DNA of 64,000 nucleotides from Rhodothermia bacterium (GTDB lineage Bacteria; Bacteroidota; Rhodothermia; Balneolales; Balneolaceae): NCBI GenBank assembly GCA_030427885.1, contig JAUICM010000001.1, positions 186,001 to 250,000 of the forward strand, read 5' to 3'. Shown piece by piece: positions 9,103 to 16,688 of this stretch (position 1 is its first letter; each line of letters starts with the position of its first letter). The notes under the pieces were generated by a model. It saw only the letters and a program-made list of their open reading frames with translations, ran no database searches and was not told where the DNA came from. The position numbers and the translations under genes were made by a program.

Positions 9103-10668
9103 ATGTCAGATAATCAGACAGGCGGAATTTCGGCTGGGGAGCTGGAATCTCTGGATTCAAAGAAACTCCACGAACTTCAGGTCATAGCCAAGTCAGTAGG
9201 CGTTAAGCGCGTAACTGGTGTTAAAAAGCAGGAACTTATCGAAAAGATTCGTTCGGCAGCAGGAAGTTCATCAGAGCAGTCAGCAATAGCTTTCGAAGAT
9301 AAACCCAAGCGGGAGACTTCACAGAAAGATCAGGAGCTGACATCCTATGGAGGTCAATCCCATATTGTTTCTTATAAGACTGAAAAAAAAGATGAAAATC
9401 AGGATAAGAACAAGGGACATAAAGGCAACCAGAGAAACCACAACAACCGGAATAACAATAACAACAAGAGAAAGCATCACGAACACGATCAGCTGCCTGT
9501 GTCTGATGCTCCTACACTTCCGGAAAGACTGGCAGAGATCGAATCTGATCTGGGGCCATACCTGATCAATGAAGGTACGCTTGAGATCCTACCCGATGGA
9601 TACGGATTCCTGCGTTCCGTGAATTACAATTATAAAGCCAGTCCGGATGATATTTATGTATCACCGTCTCAGATCAAGAGATTCAGATTACGTCAGGGCG
9701 ATTGTGTGATCGGTATTATCCGTCCACCTAAGGTGGGAGAACGATATTTTGCGCTTCTTCGTGTGGAAGGGGTGAACGGCCGTATCCCAAAAGACATGGA
9801 TAACCGCGGTGAATTTGACGATCTGCTACCGATTCACCCGGAAGAACGCTACCAACTGGAGTTCAATCCCAAAGAATACTCTACCCGCTTTATTGATATG
9901 TTTTCACCGGTGGGTAAAGGGCAGCGTCAGTTGATCGTGGCTCAGCCTAAAACAGGTAAGACCACCATTCTCCGAAATATTGCTAATGCGGTAGCCACCA
10001 ATCATCCGGATACCAAGATCCTTATTCTGCTTATTGACGAACGTCCGGAGGAAGTAACTGAGATGTCCCGTTCTGTAAAAGGAGCGGAAGTCGTTGCTTC
10101 AACGTTTGATGAAAAACCTGAAAACCATATCGGACTTTCGGAGATCGTTTTTGAGAAAGCAAAACGCCTGGTTGAAAGTGGCCATAATGTACTGCTGCTG
10201 CTTGATTCCATCACCCGTCTTGCACGGGCTTATAACGTAGGTGCCAGCAACAAAGGACGAACGATGTCGGGAGGGGTGGATTCTGAAGCTCTTAAAGTTC
10301 CCCGACAGTTATTCAGTTCAGCCCGTAATATCGAGGGCGGCGGGTCATTGACCATTATTGCTACTGCATTGGTAGATACAGGCTCCCGTATGGATGATGT
10401 GATCTTTGAGGAATTCAAAGGAACCGGTAACAGTGAGATCGTGCTCGATCGTCGAATCTCAGACCGACGCATTTATCCGGCTATTGATGTATTCCGAAGT
10501 GGAACCAGAAGGGAAGAGCTGTTGGTAAGTGAGTCTGAACGCGAAAAAGTAGTACTGCTTCGCCGTTACATGACCAACATGAATGCCTTCGAAGCCGCCG
10601 AATTCCTGCTCGATAAGATCAAAGGAACCAAGAACAACGAAGAGTTTCTTATCTCAATGAATAAGTAG
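9103..10668 (+). CDS. rho: Transcription termination factor Rho with low-complexity insert
   Basis: A 521-residue hexameric RNA helicase that ends transcription. It has an N-terminal Rho_N SAP-like domain (about residues 14-50) and then an insert very rich in Lys, Asn, His and Arg (about residues 90-135). The cold-shock RNA-binding domain with DGYGFLRS is near residue 165. In the ATPase core the P-loop is AQPKTGKTT (Lys286), the Walker B region is [15 protein letters not shown], and the Q/R-loop lies in [11 protein letters not shown]. The C-terminus EEFLISMNK is normal. Basic Asn-rich inserts in Rho are known in Bacteroidota relatives. The last eight codons and the following DNA are duplicated at 13361-13484. 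Confidence 0.98.
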   Translation: MSDNQTGGISAGELESLDSKKLHELQVIAKSVGVKRVTGVKKQELIEKIRSAAGSSSEQSAIAFEDKPKRETSQKDQELTSYGGQSHIVSYKTEKKDENQDKNKGHKGNQRNHNNRNNNNNKRKHHEHDQLPVSDAPTLPERLAEIESDLGPYLINEGTLEILPDGYGFLRSVNYNYKASPDDIYVSPSQIKRFRLRQGDCVIGIIRPPKVGERYFALLRVEGVNGRIPKDMDNRGEFDDLLPIHPEERYQLEFNPKEYSTRFIDMFSPVGKGQRQLIVAQPKTGKTTILRNIANAVATNHPDTKILILLIDERPEEVTEMSRSVKGAEVVASTFDEKPENHIGLSEIVFEKAKRLVESGHNVLLLLDSITRLARAYNVGASNKGRTMSGGVDSEALKVPRQLFSSARNIEGGGSLTIIATALVDTGSRMDDVIFEEFKGTGNSEIVLDRRISDRRIYPAIDVFRSGTRREELLVSESEREKVVLLRRYMTNMNAFEAAEFLLDKIKGTKNNEEFLISMNK

Positions 10669-10779
10669 GGAACGTTGAACATTCAACATAGAACTTCGAA
10701 CATTCAACGTTCTTTGTTCAGCGTTCAATGTTGTTTGTTCATCCCTTGAGATGGCTCATTACCCACTTGTTCCTGAAAA
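10642..10779. repeat. Left copy of rho 3'-end direct repeat
   Basis: This 138-bp segment covers the last eight codons of rho (EFLISMNK, stop) plus about 110 bp of non-coding DNA. It recurs in direct orientation at 13361-13484. The two align with four substitutions and one 14-bp indel (present here, absent in the right copy). Two of the substitutions fall in the coding part and both are synonymous (ATC/ATT and TCA/TCG). The non-coding part is itself palindromic: GAACGTTGAA near 10670 pairs with TTCAACGTTC near 10703. It has the properties of an attachment-site duplication. Confidence 0.9.
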
Positions 10780-10859
10780 CATCTGTTTAATTTATATTGT
10801 CCCAGCGGACGCCGGAACCAGATGGGGGGAATGGATTCATTTAGGATTCTTAAATTAAA

Positions 10860-10917
10860 GCCAACGGTTTAGCTATGCGCAGTGTCCCGAAGGGCATTGC
10901 GTATAGGTGTTGTTGGC
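10860..10917 (-). other. attC-like imperfect hairpin downstream of the ATPase gene
   Basis: GCCAAC (10860-10865) and GTTGGC (10912-10917) are exact complements. Inside them TATGCGCA (10874-10881) nearly pairs with TGCGTATA (10898-10905), and CCC-GAA-GGG forms the tip. The 58-base folded shape with complementary 6-base ends resembles an integron attC recombination site lying 3' of a cassette gene on the minus strand. The ends deviate from the classical GTTRRRY/RYYYAAC consensus, so it is called attC-like only. There is no U-tract, which argues against a simple terminator. Confidence 0.45.
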
Positions 10918-10920
10918 AAT
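10910..10920. repeat. 11-bp inverted repeat, left partner
   Basis: TTGTTGGCAAT, just 3' of the ATPase gene, is the perfect reverse complement of 12400-12410, just 5' of the same gene. It overlaps the outer arm of the attC-like hairpin. Confidence 0.8.
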
Positions 10921-10923
10921 TCG

Positions 10924-12390
10924 TTATTTCAATGCATTCTTTAGTCGTCCTGCTAATTTTTCGGTGTCTTCTGTTTCAACAATGTAATTGCTTACCATGG
11001 TCACAAACTCTTCTTCAACTCTATTGACTGAAGTTGCCTCCTGAACAAGTGTGTTGAAAAGTGCTTTGCCATCTTTTTTCCCCTTATTTGATTTGTTAAA
11101 GTCGCTAATTACTTGGTCAAGTGACTTTTTTTTGAAGAACGAATCTCCAAAGTGTCGAAAGAATTTCAAATCAAGATTTATTACAAGCTTATCCAATAAG
11201 AATTTTTCAATGCTAGGGATAGGAAGAAAAGAGACATTTAGCGCTTTCATTTTCCCCTTGTCCTTATACTTTGATTTGTATTCTTGCTCAATGTCCCCAT
11301 CTAAAACACTGATTACACTCTTTCCAAAGCCTAGCAATTCTGAATCGAGAATATCACTATGCAGGGAAAGAGTATTCTCCCAACCACCACTAGGTAAAAT
11401 GTGTATCAACTTTGAGGAATTCAAATCGTGTCTTCTTTGAATCCATTCAATGATTGTTCTTGCTAAATGATCCTCAACTAGAACTAATAAGTCATAGCCA
11501 TCAAAAAACGATATGTTTCTAGTCGCGTAGGAAGGATAACAGGGGTTAATTACTTCAACTGTGTTATCAATATGCTTCTCAAGATAATAGATATTGTTGG
11601 GAGCAATTTGACGAACTAACTCAACTGAATGAGTAGAAAAATAAATTGCTATGTTTCTTTCCCTTGAAAGCTGGCCAAGAAATTTAACTAATCGCACTAG
11701 AGCTTGTGGGTGTAAGGCTAGTTCAATCTCATCAAGCAAAACTATATAATGGTCACGAGCTGATTTTTTAATTAATTGAAAATGAATGGAGTGCAAAAGT
11801 GAAATCAATAGGTTTTCACCCGTACTTAAACTAAACTGACTTATTATTAAATTTTCTTCTTCATTTATTGTGAAGTACGGTGAACCTCTGAACTTAAAGA
11901 AATAGAAAGCGTCCTTGGCCTTGAGTCTATAGAGAGAATCATAATGATTGGCATCATCCTTCAAAATAATACCAAGGTTCTCTTTTACAAAGTCTTCGGC
12001 TGGGGTTAAATTTTCCCTTTTGACTTTATTCGCTCGATAAAGGGCACCATAGTTGGCATCACGAAATCGGTTTCCATGAATTATGCTTCCTTCATAAAAC
12101 CCATTCAATCTTAAGTCTCCAACAAAATCCCATTTTATTTCATTTTTTTTTGTGGCCATCATTGAATCACCTTCTAGGTGGTACCTTATATGTGCCTCAT
12201 TGGGTGTGTTTTGGAAGTATGACGAAAGTATTTTTCTATAAAATATTGCTGAAAGTGAAGCGATAAGAGAGCTTTTACCTGAGGCGTTTTTGCCAGTAAT
12301 AGCATAAATGCCAGGTCTCAAGTTTAAAGAAACTTTCAGGCTTTTGATTCCTCTGATATTACAGAGTTCTATGTCTAATTTGTCTTTCAT
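10924..12390 (-). CDS. OLD-like ATPase with TOPRIM-type C-terminal region
   Basis: A 488-residue ABC/SMC-type ATPase. Walker A is GKNASGKSS (residues 33-41), the signature is STGE (189-192), Walker B is LLDEIELALHP (Asp220, Glu221), and the H-loop is STHS (252-255). The C-terminal region has VEDHLAR (Glu306, Asp307) and VLDGD (Asp364, Asp366), spaced like the acidic Glu and DxD of a TOPRIM nuclease. This arrangement is that of OLD-family nucleases, several of which act in phage defence (family knowledge). It is the only cargo gene of the rho-linked element, so a defence role is plausible but inferred. No partner helicase or small protein accompanies it. Confidence 0.85.
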   Translation of the reverse strand: MKDKLDIELCNIRGIKSLKVSLNLRPGIYAITGKNASGKSSLIASLSAIFYRKILSSYFQNTPNEAHIRYHLEGDSMMATKKNEIKWDFVGDLRLNGFYEGSIIHGNRFRDANYGALYRANKVKRENLTPAEDFVKENLGIILKDDANHYDSLYRLKAKDAFYFFKFRGSPYFTINEEENLIISQFSLSTGENLLISLLHSIHFQLIKKSARDHYIVLLDEIELALHPQALVRLVKFLGQLSRERNIAIYFSTHSVELVRQIAPNNIYYLEKHIDNTVEVINPCYPSYATRNISFFDGYDLLVLVEDHLARTIIEWIQRRHDLNSSKLIHILPSGGWENTLSLHSDILDSELLGFGKSVISVLDGDIEQEYKSKYKDKGKMKALNVSFLPIPSIEKFLLDKLVINLDLKFFRHFGDSFFKKKSLDQVISDFNKSNKGKKDGKALFNTLVQEATSVNRVEEEFVTMVSNYIVETEDTEKLAGRLKNALK

Positions 12391-12399
12391 ATTTTAATG

Positions 12400-12410
12400 A
12401 TTGCCAACAA
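12400..12410. repeat. 11-bp inverted repeat, right partner
   Basis: ATTGCCAACAA lies 10 bases upstream of the ATPase start and is the perfect reverse complement of 10910-10920. On the gene's strand both sides of the cargo therefore show GTTGGC or its complement, as expected if a cassette was inserted between two recombination half-sites. Confidence 0.8.
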
Positions 12411-12427
12411 TGGAATATGCTGAACTC

Positions 12428-12501
12428 TATTCATCATATCCCAATTTCAAGTTTAAGTTATATTCATCATATTCCTATTAAATTTGAGGTTATGATGAAT
12501 A
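12428..12501. repeat. Three TATTCATCAT-type repeats before the recombinase
   Basis: TATTCATCATATCCC (12428-12442) and TATTCATCATATTCC (12461-12475) are direct copies spaced 33 bp apart. ATGATGAATA (12492-12501) is an inverted copy overlapping the recombinase start codons. They lie in the only intergenic space between two divergent genes, so they could be recombinase-binding sites, an attI-like locus or an operator. No stronger evidence is available. Confidence 0.55.
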
Positions 12502-13345
12502 AACAAGAGTTATTAGCAAATTAGCAAAGTACAAACATCAGCTTATTCTTAAAAATTTTAGTGAGAGCACTGTTAGTTCCTATCTGGGTTGCCTGAACTT
12601 ATTTTTAAATTACATCAAGAAAGAGGAAATAGCCGAAGTAAACGGAACTGGATTGGAGAAGTATTTCTATTATTGCAAGAAGGAATTGAACTACAGCTAT
12701 TCAGCGATGAAACAGCATCTTGCCAGTCTGAAATTTCTTTACCAGGAAGTATTGAAGGAATCCATCGATTTTGACTTCAACATAAAAATGAAAAAACCTT
12801 CTACCATTCCGGAAGTGTTGTCGGTAGAGGAAGTGCAAAGGTTCTTAAATTCGTTTACTAACCTGAAACATAAAGCGATTTTTACACTTTGTTATTCGGC
12901 AGGGCTAAGGCTCGGCGAAATTCTGGCTTTAAAGATCAGCGACATTGATTCAGGCCGGATGCAGATTCGGATCCATCAGGGTAAAGGAAAGAAAGATCGA
13001 TATACCATGCTTGCTCCAAATGTTCTGAACATGCTTAGGAATTATGTTAAAGAGTATTCTCCGAAGCAGCATTTGTTTGAAGGCCAGAACGGAGGGCAGT
13101 ATTCAAGCTCATCAGTCCAAAATTTAATAAGGAAACATCGTAAGCTTGCTAACATCAAAAAGAAAGCAACGCCACATACATTGCGACATTCCTTTGCTAC
13201 TCATTTGCTCGACAATGGAACGGATATCAGGTTTATTCAGGAACTCCTCGGGCATAAACATATCTCTACCACTCAAATTTATACCCACGTTTCTACCAGA
13301 GATTTGAAAGATGTGAAAAGCCCGATCGAGAATTTGAATATTTGA
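12492..13345 (+). pseudogene. Tyrosine recombinase/integrase, frameshifted by an 8-bp tandem duplication
   Basis: From ATG 12492 the frame reads ten codons (MMNKQELLAN) and stops at 12522. An exact tandem repeat TTAGCAAA occurs at 12513-12520 and 12521-12528. Removing one copy joins MMNKQELLAK to the downstream frame and gives a continuous 281-residue protein. The downstream frame holds a SAM-like core-binding domain and a catalytic domain. Numbered from the internal ATG at 12653, Arg86 (SAGLRLGE), Lys111, HTLRH (His175, Arg178), His201 (LLGHKH) and Tyr210 (IYTHV) are all intact. A product starting at 12653 would lack most of the core-binding domain. The C-terminus recalls IntI, but the IntI-specific insert before the HxLRH box is absent, so it is Xer-like. 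Confidence 0.8.
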
Positions 13346-13360
13346 AAATACTTTCGAAGT

Positions 13361-13484
13361 GAGTTTCTTATTTCGATGAATAAGTAGGGAACGTTGAACA
13401 TTCAACATAGAACTTCGAACATTCAACGTTCAATGTTGTTTGTTCATCCCCTGAGATGGCTCATTGCCCACTTGTTCCTGAAAA
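13361..13484. repeat. Right copy of rho 3'-end direct repeat
   Basis: This 124-bp copy reproduces the last codons of rho (GAG TTT CTT ATT TCG ATG AAT AAG TAG) and the DNA after them, although no rho gene precedes it. It begins 15 bp after the recombinase stop. It lacks the 14-bp insertion of the left copy. It would be the displaced original rho end if the element supplied the left copy during integration. Confidence 0.9.
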
Positions 13485-13547
13485 TTTCGTAGGAATTTCA
13501 TAATGGGCGATAACAAGCAATTACTTATAGTAATTGTTGTGCTTTCG

Positions 13548-14315
13548 TTATTTATAATTTTTATCCTTCAATTCTTGTTCAATTTCAATCATTAATTCCT
13601 TACCACTTTTGATGATGCTTTGATTCCATTCCAGTCTTAAATAATTAACGCCATATTGTGCATTACCGTAATATCTGTACAAAGCCAAAGTGGTGGGAGC
13701 GTTAAAATCGCCAATCCATGTTGTGTCTATCTTATTAATATCAAACCAAGGAGACGTGTAGCTTTTAGTCAAAACCATGTGTGGAATCAAATCTGGACTT
13801 GAGTAAAAACTTTGCGAGGTACTATTAAGAGCTATTATATCTTGTTGGGTAGTTTCGATTAACGCGTAATAATCAGTTAAATGATTTAGTAATTTCTTGT
13901 TTTTTAGAATATAGACACCGCTGGTGTTACGTATTTCGTCATAGGTTTTTCTATTTATTTTTAAATTGGTCCAGGCAGTCCTAAATAAGGTATCGCTGGC
14001 AATAATATCCTCCACTGTTTTTGCCCTATAAAATATCTCTAGTGATCGTTCTGAAGAAGATTGGTATGAAGTAAACAGAGAATCGCTTTGATTTAAATTT
14101 ATAATATCTAAACTGATGTCATCTTTTAATTTTGAAAGAAATGATAATTCCTTCTCGTGATCTTTTCTTTTTTCGTTTAATTCATTCAGCTGAATGGCTA
14201 TAAAAATACCTATGACTACCAGTATGATTTCTCCAAGCGCGTATTTCAAATACTTGCTAGTTTTATTTTCTAAAAGCAAGTTTTGCCTGATTTTTCTAAA
14301 GAATTTTATCATCAA
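13548..14315 (-). CDS. DUF6090 family membrane-anchored protein
   Basis: A 255-residue protein whose N-terminus (FFRKIRQNLLLENKTSKY, then one helix LGEIILVVIGIFIAIQLNE at about residues 28-46) is the hallmark of DUF6090. That family is abundant in Bacteroidota-type genomes and has no known function. The rest is predicted helical and periplasmic. The gene may start at either of two adjacent ATG codons. It stands alone, just outside the right end of the rho-linked element. A distant relative is encoded at 45092-45829. Confidence 0.85.
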   Translation of the reverse strand: MMIKFFRKIRQNLLLENKTSKYLKYALGEIILVVIGIFIAIQLNELNEKRKDHEKELSFLSKLKDDISLDIINLNQSDSLFTSYQSSSERSLEIFYRAKTVEDIIASDTLFRTAWTNLKINRKTYDEIRNTSGVYILKNKKLLNHLTDYYALIETTQQDIIALNSTSQSFYSSPDLIPHMVLTKSYTSPWFDINKIDTTWIGDFNAPTTLALYRYYGNAQYGVNYLRLEWNQSIIKSGKELMIEIEQELKDKNYK

Positions 14316-14381
14316 TGAATGGGTTGATTACCAAAGTTTGTCGACGAATGTGAGTAGATTTGGTTTTATATCAAAGTAAAC

Positions 14382-14412
14382 AAAAGGCTTACTGATTAGG
14401 CAAGCCTTTTAT
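14382..14412 (-). terminator. Rho-independent terminator hairpin
   Basis: AAAGGCTT and AAGCCTTT pair around an 11-base loop. On the minus strand the hairpin ends in a T-rich run, so it fits as terminator of the outer-membrane gene starting at 15079. Confidence 0.7.
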
Positions 14413-14431
14413 ATAAGTAAAACACCCCAGC

Positions 14432-15079
14432 CTACAGCTTAAACCCGACACTCAATTTAAGTACCCTGTTTTTAACAGTAGCTCCGTTATCCTGATAGGC
14501 TGAGATGTTTGCGAGGCCGAGATCATAAGAAGCGGAGATGATCACCTTCGATGTTTCAATTCCAGCGCCGAGACTGAGGCCAAAGTCTAACCGCATGAAG
14601 TCATCATCATTTTCGTCGCTTCCCCAGTTGATATCCTCTTCCTCGGAGTCGCTGCCAACTGTTATTTTGGCTTTCCCATTGAGTCCATAACCTACATATC
14701 CTCCGAACAAAGCGAATACGGTACCACCGTTTTGTAAAGGACTTCCGGCTTTGAGCAAGAGGGGAATATCCAGATAAAGAAGGTTTATGTTAAATTCGAC
14801 ATTGGTCCCTACAATTTCATCTTCAAGTTTAAAACCTTTTGTGGTTATAACTGCTCCGGTTTGAAATGAAAGAGAAGGATTGATCGGCTTTTCTGTTAAT
14901 ATTCCAAAATGGAATCCTGGTCTCATACTATAGTCATTGCTGTACGTATCGTCGTCATCTTTTGAAAGCATGGTAGATAAACTCAACCCACCCTGGATGG
15001 TGTATTTTTGAGCTACCACTTTTCCAGTCAAAGCTGTTCCTAAAACTAAAATAAGTACGATGGTGTATATCCGTTTCAT
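14432..15079 (-). CDS. PorT-like outer-membrane beta-barrel protein
   Basis: About 215 residues from ATG 15079. That start gives a clean signal peptide (MKRIYTIVLILVLGTALTG, cleavage near VVA-QK); a longer frame adds 19 unlikely residues. The mature part begins YTIQGGLSLSTM and has alternating beta strands (PGFHFGILTEKP, DLGLANISAYQD) ending in LSVGFKL, as in the outer_membrane beta-barrel (PorT/OmpX-like) families. An acidic loop (EEEDINWGSDENDDD) is probably surface-exposed. Function is unknown and the gene is monocistronic. Confidence 0.78.
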   Translation of the reverse strand: MKRIYTIVLILVLGTALTGKVVAQKYTIQGGLSLSTMLSKDDDDTYSNDYSMRPGFHFGILTEKPINPSLSFQTGAVITTKGFKLEDEIVGTNVEFNINLLYLDIPLLLKAGSPLQNGGTVFALFGGYVGYGLNGKAKITVGSDSEEEDINWGSDENDDDFMRLDFGLSLGAGIETSKVIISASYDLGLANISAYQDNGATVKNRVLKLSVGFKL

Positions 15080-15274
15080 GTTGCTTGCTCCAATTGGTGA
15101 ATCACAGGAATGATCAGAAAGAGAACTCCAATCCAAATTGCTCTTAACATATTCCGCTGTTAGTGTATTGCGGTTTGTTTTTTAAAACCGGGCTAAAATG
15201 AACAAAGCAGAGTTAATATCCAAACCCAGTATAAATTATTGTTTAAGGGATAAAAGGAAGGTTAGTAAAGTATC

Positions 15275-15760
15275 TCAAGTGATAGGAATATAGAAGTCCT
15301 CAACAGATTCAGGATCAAAGGGTCCGTGATACTTTTCTCCCATGATTCCGAAATGGGGTCGGTCATCAAGCTTGTATCCCGAGTTTGGCAGCCAGGTTCC
15401 GAAGATGTGGCCAAGAAACTGTACAGCTTCTGAATGAAGTCCCTTGAATGTGAAAACGGCATATTTGCCTCTTGGGATCGCCAGCTTTTCCAGACCTGCG
15501 GGTACATCTTCAAAATCAGAGACTTCCACAGCAGCCCATTTTTCGAAAGTAGTAGCTGGTGTAAATTGTCTGGGATCGAAAGCCTTTTCGTAGATCTCAA
15601 CCGACCAGGATTCTGAAACATTTACCCTGTTTTTGATCAGCTTTATTTTGGGTCCGAATGCCTGCCAGAGTTCTTTGGTTCTGTTTTCGGAAAGGCTGGT
15701 TTCAATACGGGAACCAATAAGTGTTTTAGGTTCGGCTTCAATGATCTTTGGTTCCGTCAT
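15275..15760 (-). CDS. GyrI-like/AraC effector-binding domain protein
   Basis: A 161-residue stand-alone small-molecule-binding domain. The segments SWSVEIYEKAFDPRQFTPATTFEKWAAVEV and IPRGKYAVFTFKG are typical of the GyrI-like fold found at the C-terminus of AraC-type and BmrR-type regulators. No DNA-binding domain is attached. Its start overlaps the end of the metallo-beta-lactamase gene by 4 bases, so the two form an operon; ligand unknown. Confidence 0.8.
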   Translation of the reverse strand: MTEPKIIEAEPKTLIGSRIETSLSENRTKELWQAFGPKIKLIKNRVNVSESWSVEIYEKAFDPRQFTPATTFEKWAAVEVSDFEDVPAGLEKLAIPRGKYAVFTFKGLHSEAVQFLGHIFGTWLPNSGYKLDDRPHFGIMGEKYHGPFDPESVEDFYIPIT

Positions 15761-16605
15761 TTTATCTCAACAAGGGCGTAATGTTTATCCTGATCCTGGA
15801 TAAGAGCTCCATTTTTGATGTGTATTGAGTGGTAGAAAAAGATGGCGGCCTTTTCCTTCAGAGCTTGTCTTAGCAGCAGGGTTTTTGCTTTCTTGGATTG
15901 AATCGGGTCTATATCCAGATTCTTCATTCCATAGTGATTCAAATGATATTCGGTAGGAACCAGATCTCCAAGGTAATAGGCCGTCTCGCCTTCACTTTGA
16001 ATTTTAACGATCTGATGTCCGGGGGTATGGCCACCGGTTCGAATTAAGGTGATTCCCGGAACCAGTTCGAAATAGGTATCTGTTATCAATACAAGCTTTT
16101 CCTCCGCGTACAACTTATACATTTCATCCAGATCATAGTCGGCACCCTGAACCGGACTCGTCTCGCCAACACGCTGAACAGCGTATAACCATTCCAGCTT
16201 TTGCAGAAAATAGTTAGCATAACTCATGGTCGGTTGGGTAGTGGCCTGATCATCCACATAACTGGAACCTGCGGCGTGATCGAAGTGGAGGTGGGAAAGA
16301 ACTACATGGGTGATATCATCAGGGGTGAGCCCGAATATATCGAGATTCGTTTTCAGATTAGAGGTATCCACATAATTACTTTTTGAATCCAAACCCCAGC
16401 CCAGCCCCGTATCCAGCAGAATATTATGTTTTCCATCCCGGATCAGAATGGGGTCGATGCCAACAGGGGTTGAACTGCGGGGGAGCTCAAGTTCCGTTTT
16501 CCTGGAAGTGATGTCACTGGCGTCGATCTTTTGGAACACACCGTCTTCAAAGACTTCAAAAATACCTTCACTTAACTGTTCGACTTCGAATCGGCCTATT
16601 TTCAT
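15757..16605 (-). CDS. Metallo-beta-lactamase fold hydrolase
   Basis: A 282-residue enzyme with the metal motif SHLHFDHA (about residues 105-112), a later metal His in GGHTPGH, and Asp in YLGDLVPTEYH. These ligands define a dinuclear zinc hydrolase of the MBL superfamily, near the lactonase (AHL lactonase-like) subgroup. There is no signal peptide, so it is cytosolic. It precedes the GyrI-like gene in an overlapping pair. Substrate not predictable. Confidence 0.9.
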   Translation of the reverse strand: MKIGRFEVEQLSEGIFEVFEDGVFQKIDASDITSRKTELELPRSSTPVGIDPILIRDGKHNILLDTGLGWGLDSKSNYVDTSNLKTNLDIFGLTPDDITHVVLSHLHFDHAAGSSYVDDQATTQPTMSYANYFLQKLEWLYAVQRVGETSPVQGADYDLDEMYKLYAEEKLVLITDTYFELVPGITLIRTGGHTPGHQIVKIQSEGETAYYLGDLVPTEYHLNHYGMKNLDIDPIQSKKAKTLLLRQALKEKAAIFFYHSIHIKNGALIQDQDKHYALVEIK

Positions 16606-16688
16606 TCAATCGAATTAAATGTTCAGAAATAGCGTTGAAACAACTTAATAAATCTTCGGTTTGAATCAATTCATTTTATCTTCCAATC

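Larger units (their letters stand above)
10642..13484. mobile_element. Putative integrative element at the 3' end of rho
   Basis: About 2.7 kb of unique DNA lies between two direct copies of the rho 3' end. It holds a minus-strand ATPase-TOPRIM gene, a divergent plus-strand tyrosine recombinase gene, a hairpin downstream of the ATPase, and short repeats between the two genes. A recombinase gene adjacent to a gene-end duplication is the usual sign of site-specific integration into the 3' end of a housekeeping gene. The recombinase is frameshifted (see its entry), so the element is probably fixed unless helped in trans. Outer limits are defined by the repeats; which copy came with the element is inference. 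Confidence 0.72.

Noticed and set aside
10669-10780. CRISPR-like or terminator-like repeats after rho
   Set aside because: The GAACATTCAAC units are irregular, lack constant spacers, and have no U-tract. The whole block is explained as a duplicated palindromic rho downstream region.
12492-12530. Programmed ribosomal frameshifting as the explanation for the split recombinase
   Set aside because: No slippery heptamer plus structure is seen, and an exact 8-bp tandem duplication explains the shift fully.
12653-13345. Calling the recombinase a true integron integrase (IntI)
   Set aside because: The C-terminus is similar, but the IntI-specific insert before the HTLRH box is absent, so Xer-like tyrosine recombinase is the safer name.
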